Positions 1 through 4,850 of a stretch of 5,199 nt of DNA are shown in pieces. The position numbers were made by a program, and so were the translations under genes. The notes below the pieces were generated by a model. It was not told where the DNA came from, did no database searches, and saw only the letters and a list, made by a program, of their open reading frames with translations. Every line of letters begins with the position of its first letter. The stretch's first letter is position 1. Location: contig QHUF01000020.1 of assembly GCA_003221075.1 (NCBI GenBank), forward strand, positions 1-5,199. Direction: 5' to 3'. The stretch comes from Gemmatimonadota bacterium. GTDB taxonomy: Bacteria > Gemmatimonadota > Gemmatimonadetes > Gemmatimonadales > GWC2-71-9.

Positions 1-431
1 ACGGGCCGGCTGACGCGGAGCCGCGTTGCGAGAGCGGCGAGTGTGTGCCGCCAAGCCTCGGGAACGGGACGCGTCCCCACGGTCCGCAGGCGCTGCGTCG
101 CCAGCCAACCCCTCGCCGCGTAGGCCGACATGAGCAGTACGCCGCCCAACCACAGGGCCACCACCCATGGCAGCGCGGGCTCTACCGCGCGCATCCGCGT
201 CGTGAAGGCGTGGGCGCCGGCGTCCGTCCACGACAGCTCGCTGCCCATGCGCAGGCCCGTGGCGAGGGGGAGCGCGAGCATCACGAGTAGCGTCGCGACG
301 CTCAGCGCATAGCGACTGCGCGCGGCCCGGGCCGGCACAACCGTCAAGAGGGCAGCGAGCCCGGCCGCGGCGACCGCGCACTGCCACAACGAATGAAGGA
401 GGGTCCAACCCAGCGTGTGTATCGCGCTCAT
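1..431 (-). CDS. M56 family (BlaR1/MecR1-type) membrane metallopeptidase, N-terminal part, cut by the window edge
   Basis: The reading frame is open from an ATG at 431 to the left edge, giving 143 complete codons without a stop. The N-terminus (MSAIHTLGWTLLHSLWQ) followed by a hydrophobic stretch, then SRYALSVATLLVMLALPLAT, is the typical opening of M56 membrane peptidases of the BlaR1/MecR1 group. Hydrophobic segments lie at about residues 7-31, 41-59 and 86-104, and the following RPVPEAW plus basic segment matches the start of the cytoplasmic region in this family. The zinc-binding HEXXH motif would lie beyond the edge and cannot be checked. In known members the protein senses a signal and cleaves a BlaI-type repressor; no BlaI-like gene lies directly upstream, where a secreted-protein gene ends 76 bp away. 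The start has only a weak GAAG in front of it. The family call is inferred from the N-terminal pattern; function and activity are unproven. Confidence 0.8.
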   Translation of the reverse strand, partial: MSAIHTLGWTLLHSLWQCAVAAAGLAALLTVVPARAARSRYALSVATLLVMLALPLATGLRMGSELSWTDAGAHAFTTRMRAVEPALPWVVALWLGGVLLMSAYAARGWLATQRLRTVGTRPVPEAWRHTLAALATRLRVSRP

Positions 432-507
432 GCTTCGTGAATACACCGGCGGGAATCAACGGGGTCGTGTCGCCGTCACGTAACGAACGTTGCGACCGAG
501 CCTCACC

Positions 508-1014
508 TCATTGGGGGGTCTGCACTGCATAGCCTAGAAGCAGCGTCGTTCTCACTCCGCTTTGCGACGATACCACAGCAAGGTCGACCGGAATGCTCAC
601 GCCGCCAAGGTTGAAGCTCTTCCCACCAGCAAATGCCAGGGCTGCGCCGTCCAGGGCCAGGTTGGGTCCGAGCCCGAATTCCAATCCGCTCCTCGCGCGG
701 ACTCCGACCAAGAACGTCACGCTCGGCACCAGCGCTCGCTGCTCGACGCCGCCGATGAGGAGGTTCGCTTCGACGACCAGCGTCGGTCCACCATTAAAGG
801 GCGAGACGGCTTGCTCGGAATGCCACCCGAACTGCGTCATGACAGAACTCAGCTTCTTGCCGGTAAGCAGGTTCGGTGGACGATAGCTGCCCAGATAGGT
901 CACGCCGAGCCGAGGGCCCGTCATCGAGCGCACCCGGGGCTGCGGCTCCTGTGCTCCGGCCGTCTGGGCCAGGAGCACGACTGCGAGGATCAACACCGCG
1001 TTCGTATCGTGCAT
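508..1014 (-). CDS. small secreted beta-sheet-rich protein, possible outer-membrane protein, unknown function
   Basis: The protein has 168 residues from the ATG at 1014. I chose this start over the in-frame ATG at 1050 because it has a strong GGAGGTG ribosome binding site and puts a signal peptide at the N-terminus: hydrophobic core AVLILAVVLLAQTAGA with an A-G-A cleavage site after residue 21. The mature part of about 147 residues contains no cysteine and alternates hydrophobic and polar residues in strand-like segments separated by Gly/Asn turns (GLEFGLGPNL, GVSIPVDLAVV, GVRTTLLLGYAV). This resembles a small outer-membrane barrel or periplasmic beta protein. I do not recognise the family. 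It lies 64 bp downstream of allC on the same strand, but has its own leader with a hairpin, so it may be expressed separately. No terminator was found after its stop. Confidence 0.72.
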   Translation of the reverse strand: MHDTNAVLILAVVLLAQTAGAQEPQPRVRSMTGPRLGVTYLGSYRPPNLLTGKKLSSVMTQFGWHSEQAVSPFNGGPTLVVEANLLIGGVEQRALVPSVTFLVGVRARSGLEFGLGPNLALDGAALAFAGGKSFNLGGVSIPVDLAVVSSQSGVRTTLLLGYAVQTPQ

Positions 1015-1042
1015 GTCCCACCTCCGTGTCGTGTGGTGGGAC
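1015..1042 (-). promoter_or_regulatory. inverted repeat overlapping the ribosome binding site of the secreted-protein gene
   Basis: On the minus strand GTCCCACC and GGTGGGAC form perfect 8-bp arms (plus-strand 1035-1042 and 1015-1022) around a 12-nt loop, and the second arm ends directly before the ATG at 1014. The Shine-Dalgarno stretch GGAGGTG begins in the loop and runs into the arm, so in the mRNA the stem would hide four of its seven bases. It could be a translation-controlling hairpin, or a DNA operator palindrome. There is no U-tract, so it is not an ordinary terminator. The repeat is seen directly; a regulatory role is inferred. Confidence 0.5.
1019..1025 (-). promoter_or_regulatory. 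ribosome binding site GGAGGTG that sets the start of the secreted-protein gene
   Basis: GGAGGTG on the minus strand closely matches the anti-Shine-Dalgarno complement. From the end of its GGAGG core there are 6 nt to the ATG at 1014. It decides in favour of that start over the longer in-frame ATG at 1050. Confidence 0.75.
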
Positions 1043-1078
1043 GTTCGCACCCTGCTGTCAAGCGTCCGTCAAGCCAGC

Positions 1079-2275
1079 TCAGTAGGCCAGCAGCTCCAAT
1101 GCGCGCACCAGCACGCGCACCCCAAGCTCGAGATGGCTGGGGTCAGTGTGTTCTTCGGGGCAGTGTGATCGCCCGCCAACGCTCGGCACGAACAGCATCC
1201 CGACTTTGCACCTTGCGGCGAGAATCTGCGCATCATGCCCCGCGCCGCTCACCAGCTCAGTCGCCTGTACGCCGCACTCCTTGGCCGCGCGCGCGAGCAG
1301 CGCCCGCACGTCAGGGTGCATCGCCACGGGCGGCTTGTCCTGCAGCGAACGAATCGCCAGGCCGAGCCGTCGCTCTTCGGAAATCGTGCCGCATAGCGAT
1401 CGAATGCGTTCTTCGAGCGCACGGCGGCCCGCCAGATCGGGATGCCGCAGGTCTACGGTGAATACCACCGTGCCCGGGACGACATTGATCTGATCGGGCT
1501 CGACCGAGAGCTTCCCGACCGTCGCAACGGCGGGTCTACCCAAGGACTTCGCGATGGATTCGACGGCGTGCACCATCGCGGCGGCACCGGCGAGCGCGTC
1601 GAGCCGCAGGTCCATCGGCGTCGTCCCCGCGTGGTCCGGTCGGCCTGTCACGCAGAGCTCGAGGTGCGCCGTGCCCACGATCGCGCTTACGACCGCGAGT
1701 GGCGTTCCTGAGGACTCGAGAACCGCGCCCTGCTCGATGTGGAGCTCGACGAACGTGTCGATATCCTCGCGCGCCGCGCTCGCGATCTTCGTGGGATCGA
1801 GGCCGCGCTCGCGCATCGCCGCGGCGATCTCGCCGTCCACCGAATCGATCGCTCCCGTGATTGCCCGCGACCCCCAGAAAGTCGTCGCGAAGCGGGAGCC
1901 TTCCTCTTCACAGATCGCGACGACTTCGAGCGGCCGACGTGGCTTTCCCTTGTCTTTGAGCAGCGCTTCGACGGCGGTCAGGCCAGCCACGATGCCGAGC
2001 GCGCCGTCGAGCCGGCCGCCGTGGCGCACGGTGTCGATGTGCGAACCGGTAACGATGCTCTTTCCTTTATCAGTGCCTTCCGCTCGACCCCACAGGTTTC
2101 CGACCGCATCCCGTCGAGGCTTGAGTCCGGCGTCTTTCAACCAGCGTTCAACGCGTTCGACCGCGGTCGCCCACGCAGGGCCATACAGAGGCCGGTAGGC
2201 TCCACCATCGGGCTCGGCGCCGATCGCGTAGAGCTCGTCGAGCCGGTGCTCGAGCAACGCGGGGTCAATGCCCAT
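1079..2275 (-). CDS. allC: M20 family Zn-dependent amidohydrolase, probable allantoate amidohydrolase
   Basis: The protein has 398 residues, close to the usual length of the hydantoinase/carbamoylase branch of M20. It probably hydrolyses allantoate to ureidoglycine, NH3 and CO2 in the cytoplasm. The two-metal site is visible: GSHIDTV (His79), the bridging Asp in RLDGALG (Asp90), CEEEGSRF (Glu124 as base, Glu125 as ligand), VELHIEQG (His179) and GGRSHCPEEHTDP (His371). The His-to-Asp and Asp-to-Glu spacings agree with E. coli AllC as I recall it. The dimerisation (lid) domain with GRPDHAGTTPM and NVVPG lies at about 205-320. The gene follows allB by 29 bp on the same strand, which favours allantoate over N-carbamoyl amino acids as substrate. 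One oddity: where relatives usually have IVGQxR, this protein has IVGTAHLEL (199-207). A ureidopropionase or L-carbamoylase specificity is the main alternative. Only a weak GGAT precedes the start. Confidence 0.85.
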   Translation of the reverse strand: MGIDPALLEHRLDELYAIGAEPDGGAYRPLYGPAWATAVERVERWLKDAGLKPRRDAVGNLWGRAEGTDKGKSIVTGSHIDTVRHGGRLDGALGIVAGLTAVEALLKDKGKPRRPLEVVAICEEEGSRFATTFWGSRAITGAIDSVDGEIAAAMRERGLDPTKIASAAREDIDTFVELHIEQGAVLESSGTPLAVVSAIVGTAHLELCVTGRPDHAGTTPMDLRLDALAGAAAMVHAVESIAKSLGRPAVATVGKLSVEPDQINVVPGTVVFTVDLRHPDLAGRRALEERIRSLCGTISEERRLGLAIRSLQDKPPVAMHPDVRALLARAAKECGVQATELVSGAGHDAQILAARCKVGMLFVPSVGGRSHCPEEHTDPSHLELGVRVLVRALELLAY

Positions 2276-2278
2276 TCG

Positions 2279-2302
2279 ACATATCCATAATCATTGATAT
2301 GT
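2279..2302. repeat. AT-rich inverted repeat between allB and allC
   Basis: ACATATC (2279-2285) and GATATGT (2296-2302) are perfect 7-bp inverted arms around a 10-nt spacer. They fill almost the whole 29-bp gap, of which only 10 bases are G or C, in strong contrast to the flanking genes. It could be an operator for a dimeric repressor or a weak mRNA hairpin controlling allC translation, since one arm touches the GGAT in front of the allC start. The repeat is certain; the function is inferred. Confidence 0.5.
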
Positions 2303-2304
2303 GG

Positions 2305-3663
2305 CTAATGGGGCCGGGCGCCGGGAGGCCGCACGAATTGCCCCCCTCCGGGCCGGCCGATCACTTGGCCATCACCGAAAACGGTTTTCCCCCGCACGAT
2401 CGTCCGCACGACCCTGCCCGTGAATGCTCGACCAAGGTAGGCGCTCACCCCGCTCCGGGTCTGGAGTTGCTCCGGCGCGAAGGTCCACCGCTGCCCGGGA
2501 TCCACGAGCGCAAAGTCTGCATCGGCTCCGACGGCGATCGCGCCTTTGCGCGGGGAGAAGCCGAAGAGTTGTGCGGGCGCGGTGGCGGTCATGTGGGCGA
2601 TGCGCTCGAACGAAAGCCCGCGGTCGTGGAAGCCATCCGTGAGCAGGACCGGAAGCGTGGCCTGAATTCCCGCGACACCACCCCAGGCCTGCCAGATGTC
2701 GTGCTCACCCTTGTGCTTGTCGGCGGCAGGGCAGGGCGAGTGATCCGAGGCGATCAGATCCACGCGACCCGCGAGCACTTCGTCCCACAGCGCCTCCCGG
2801 GTTGCGGCGTCGCGGATCGGTGGTGCGCATTTCAACGGCGGGCCAATGCGCTCGAAGTCCTCCTCGGTGAACGCGAGATAGTGCGGGCAGGTCTCGGCGG
2901 TGATCGCCACGCCCTTGCGGCGCGCCTCGTTCACCTCCGCCAATCCCTCGACGCAGCTCACATGGACGACGTGTGCGCGCACGCTTTTGCCGGCGCCGCG
3001 CATGCAGACGAGCAGGCGGCGGATCGCAGCGACTTCGGCGGCGGCCGGGCGGGCGCGACACCATGCGAGCGGATTCGGCGCGCCGTGGGGTGCGAGCAGC
3101 TCCTGGCTTTCGGCGTGTACGCCGACGATCGCGTTGAGCCGCGCGGCGGTCTTCAGGCCGATGGCCAGCACGCCGTCGGACACGCGGTGAAAATCGTCGA
3201 TGCCGCTGTCGCTCATGAAGGCTTTGAACCCGACCACGCCACGGTGGTGGAGCGCTTCGAGGTCGCCGAGGTTCTCGGGCACCAGGCCGCCCCACAGGCC
3301 GAAATCCACGAACGCTTTCTGGCTTGCGACTGCGACTTTCTCGTCGAAGGCTGCCGGCGTGGTGGTCGGCGGGTGCGCGTTCAGCGGCATCTCGAGCACC
3401 GTCGTCACGCCCCCTGCCGCCGCGCCGCGCGTACCTGCTTCCCAGCCTTCCCAATTCGCTCGGCCGGGCTCGTTGAAGTGCACATGCGCATCGACGACGC
3501 CAGGCAACACAACGAGCCCGGTTGCATCGATGGATTCGCCTTCGTCGCGAACCTCTGAACCAATCGCGGAGATCACGCCGTTCGTGACCGCAATGTCCAC
3601 GGGCCGCTGGCCTGTAGGGAGGACTACGATTCCTCCACGGATGACGAGATCGGGCGGGCTCAC
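2305..3663 (-). CDS. allB: allantoinase (cyclic amidohydrolase, dihydroorotase/hydantoinase superfamily)
   Basis: The protein has 452 residues, the normal length for AllB. It opens the hydantoin ring of allantoin to give allantoate. The binuclear zinc site is complete: DAHVHFNEPGR (His60, His62), the carboxylated-lysine motif GFKAFM (Lys147), GVHAES (His183), HVVHVS (His234) and ASDHSPC (Asp307). ETCPHYL at 258-263, KCAPPIR and the C-terminal GQFVRP are also typical of allantoinases and set it apart from dihydropyrimidinases. The start is GTG at 3663; the N-terminus SPPDLVIRGG fits the family. This GTG overlaps the stop of the DUF3830 gene in a GTGA arrangement, and a GAAGAGG sits very close in front of it, so translation is probably coupled to the upstream gene. 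allC follows after 29 bp. The stop is TAG at 2305-2307. Confidence 0.95.
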   Translation of the reverse strand: MSPPDLVIRGGIVVLPTGQRPVDIAVTNGVISAIGSEVRDEGESIDATGLVVLPGVVDAHVHFNEPGRANWEGWEAGTRGAAAGGVTTVLEMPLNAHPPTTTPAAFDEKVAVASQKAFVDFGLWGGLVPENLGDLEALHHRGVVGFKAFMSDSGIDDFHRVSDGVLAIGLKTAARLNAIVGVHAESQELLAPHGAPNPLAWCRARPAAAEVAAIRRLLVCMRGAGKSVRAHVVHVSCVEGLAEVNEARRKGVAITAETCPHYLAFTEEDFERIGPPLKCAPPIRDAATREALWDEVLAGRVDLIASDHSPCPAADKHKGEHDIWQAWGGVAGIQATLPVLLTDGFHDRGLSFERIAHMTATAPAQLFGFSPRKGAIAVGADADFALVDPGQRWTFAPEQLQTRSGVSAYLGRAFTGRVVRTIVRGKTVFGDGQVIGRPGGGQFVRPPGARPH

Positions 3664-4067
3664 ACCTCTTCGATCACGATGTCCTGCGCGCCGTGCCAGA
3701 GGGTCAGCCTGCCGATCTCCGGCAGCTGCTCTTGTCCCTGGGTAATGGTTGCGAAATGATTGCCTGCCAGTTGGCCGACCTTGCTTGCAAACATCGTCGA
3801 GCCATAGGGGAAGAGGAGCTCCGTTTCACTGATCCCGCCCGGGTAGAGGAGCAGCATCCCGGGCGCCGGATGACTGGTATGGTTTTCGAAATCGAGCCCG
3901 AGTTTGCGCTCGCCCATCGGAATCCACGTCGACTCGCCGCTCCAGCGGCAGTGGACTATCTTGGACTTGAGCGGCAGCATTTTGCGGATCACAGCCACCG
4001 TTTTGGGCGCCGCGTTCTCTTCCAGCCGCGCCGTAAACGTCAGGGTTCCCACGCGGATCTTGAGCAT
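3660..4067 (-). CDS. DUF3830 family protein (cyclophilin-like fold), linked to allantoin degradation
   Basis: The protein has 135 residues from the ATG at 4067. I recognise the DUF3830 pattern: an N-terminal KIRVGTLTFTARLEE followed by APKTV (cyclophilin-like start), RWSGESTWIP at 41-50, a PGGISETELLFPYG segment at 76-89, GQLAGNHFATI at 98-108 and a closing WHGAQDIVIEE. No signal peptide or membrane segment is seen, so it should be cytoplasmic. The biochemical function of the family is, to my knowledge, unknown. Its TGA overlaps the allB GTG by 4 nt, and it is the first gene of the leftward ureide operon, so a role in allantoin or allantoate metabolism is a reasonable inference. The in-frame extension upstream to 4217 lies inside uraH, lacks family similarity and is rejected. 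The ATG shares bases with the divergent uraH start. Upstream there is no clear Shine-Dalgarno site. Confidence 0.85.
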   Translation of the reverse strand: MLKIRVGTLTFTARLEENAAPKTVAVIRKMLPLKSKIVHCRWSGESTWIPMGERKLGLDFENHTSHPAPGMLLLYPGGISETELLFPYGSTMFASKVGQLAGNHFATITQGQEQLPEIGRLTLWHGAQDIVIEEV

Positions 4068-4416
4068 GCCCAACACTAACCGTCCAACGATTTCGACGCA
4101 CGTCCTCGATACCACGCGCGGCGAGCCCGCCGCCGGCGTCGCGGTGACGTTGTGGCGTCTCGACGGCAAGGAGCCCGTGCCGCAGGGGACGCGCGAGACG
4201 GATACCGACGGCCGCATCGCCGACCTGGCAGCCAGCGGACTCTCGGCGGGGAGTTACCGCCTGTCATTCGAGGTCGGAGCGTACTATAAGAAGAAAGGAA
4301 CGGCAGCATTCCTGCAGCGCGCGACATTCGACTTTGAGATCTCGGAAACCAATCGTCGCTATCATATTCCGTTATTGATGACGCCGTTCTCGTGCGCGAG
4401 CTATCGGGGCAGCTGA
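4066..4416 (+). CDS. uraH: 5-hydroxyisourate hydrolase (transthyretin-like protein)
   Basis: The protein has 116 residues, the normal length for bacterial HIU hydrolases. It hydrolyses 5-hydroxyisourate, the product of urate oxidase, to OHCU. The family signatures are present: STHVLDT at 10-16 (His12), the Arg in TDTDGR (Arg50), YHIPLL at 99-104 (His100), and the diagnostic C-terminal tetrapeptide YRGS at 113-116. The His-Arg-His set is the active-site set known for the family. The segment before YRGS reads TPFSCAS instead of the more common SPFGYST, a mild variation. The ATG at 4066 gives the expected short N-terminus; only a weak GGAT lies in front of it. The start overlaps the divergent DUF3830 start, and the end overlaps uraD by 25 nt, so uraH and uraD form one transcription unit. 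Confidence 0.93.
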   Translation: MPNTNRPTISTHVLDTTRGEPAAGVAVTLWRLDGKEPVPQGTRETDTDGRIADLAASGLSAGSYRLSFEVGAYYKKKGTAAFLQRATFDFEISETNRRYHIPLLMTPFSCASYRGS

Positions 4417-4847
4417 ACCTCTTTGAGCATGCGGGACCGCTGCTGGAGCGGCTCCGTGCCGAAGAGCCGTTCCCGAGTGGCGCCGCGCTGCTCGCGCGGG
4501 CGCGTGCGATCCTGAATGAGCTGTCTGAGGCCGAGCAGATCGCGGTGATCAACGCCCATCCCCGCATCGGCGAACGGCCCGACAAGGTGTCGGTCGCGTC
4601 ATTTCGGGAGCAAGGCTATGATCGCGACACCACTCCGGCCGAGGTCCTCCGGCGCCTCGCCACGCTCAACGAGGAGTACGAGGAAAAGTTCGGCTTCCGA
4701 TTCGTCGTCTTCGTGAATCGGCGATCCAAAGAAGCGATCGTCCCGCTGCTCGAGGCTCGGCTGCGGGGCTCGCGCGACGAAGAGCGGCGCACCGCGCTGC
4801 GCGAGATTCTGGCGATCGCCGAAGATCGGCTGAAACGGGAGGACTAG
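4392..4847 (+). CDS. uraD: OHCU decarboxylase (2-oxo-4-hydroxy-4-carboxy-5-ureidoimidazoline decarboxylase)
   Basis: The protein has 151 residues from a GTG at 4392 and converts OHCU to S-allantoin with loss of CO2. Signatures seen: the catalytic-histidine motif NAHPRIG (His56), SFREQGYD (Glu73-Gln74), the strongly conserved LNEEYEEKFGFRFVVF at 92-107, and the C-terminal helices with EARL and EDRL. Typical members are somewhat longer and start with a helix leading into FEHSPW; here the matching part is LFEHAGPL at residues 10-17, so about 15 residues at the N-terminus appear to be missing and the usual Trp is absent. No ATG, GTG or TTG lies in frame in the nearby upstream sequence, so the GTG is the best start. 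There is no Shine-Dalgarno site; translation probably depends on uraH, which it overlaps by 25 nt. It is separated from the next gene by 3 nt. Confidence 0.9.
   Translation: MRELSGQLNLFEHAGPLLERLRAEEPFPSGAALLARARAILNELSEAEQIAVINAHPRIGERPDKVSVASFREQGYDRDTTPAEVLRRLATLNEEYEEKFGFRFVVFVNRRSKEAIVPLLEARLRGSRDEERRTALREILAIAEDRLKRED
4837..4843 (+). promoter_or_regulatory. ribosome binding site GGGAGGA for the TIGR03546-type gene
   Basis: GGGAGGA lies inside the last codons of uraD, 7 nt before the GTG at 4851. It supports that GTG as the start and suggests that this gene is translated well within the uraH-uraD transcript. Confidence 0.7.
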
Positions 4848-4850
4848 CGC

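Noticed and set aside
482..491. Short palindrome AACG-AA-CGTT upstream of the M56 gene
   Set aside because: Four-base arms are expected by chance, and it does not match the known BlaI/MecI operator pattern TACA/TGTA.
1015..1050. 12-residue longer start of the secreted protein at 1050
   Set aside because: It would place charged residues before the signal peptide and put the strong ribosome binding site inside the gene; the ATG at 1014 fits better.
562..1461. 299-residue plus-strand open frame across the secreted gene and the end of allC
   Set aside because: It crosses two well-supported minus-strand genes and their spacer, has Arg/Ala-rich low-complexity composition and no plausible family pattern.
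2299..3558. 419-residue plus-strand open frame opposite allB
   Set aside because: It mirrors allB, which has a complete set of zinc ligands; the antisense product is Arg/Gly/Ala/His-rich with no recognisable domain, as expected for an antisense frame in GC-rich DNA.
4068..4217. 50-residue N-terminal extension of the DUF3830 frame
   Set aside because: It lies wholly inside uraH on the opposite strand and does not resemble the family, which begins with the KIRV strand right after the ATG at 4067.
4334..4365. Promoter-like TTGAGA and TATCAT inside the end of uraH
   Set aside because: The spacer is 20 nt, too long for a normal sigma-70 promoter, and the region is coding; base composition alone can explain it.
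4076..4585. 169-residue minus-strand open frame opposite uraH and uraD
   Set aside because: Ser/Arg-rich antisense frame across two enzymes with clear family signatures; no sign of a real product.
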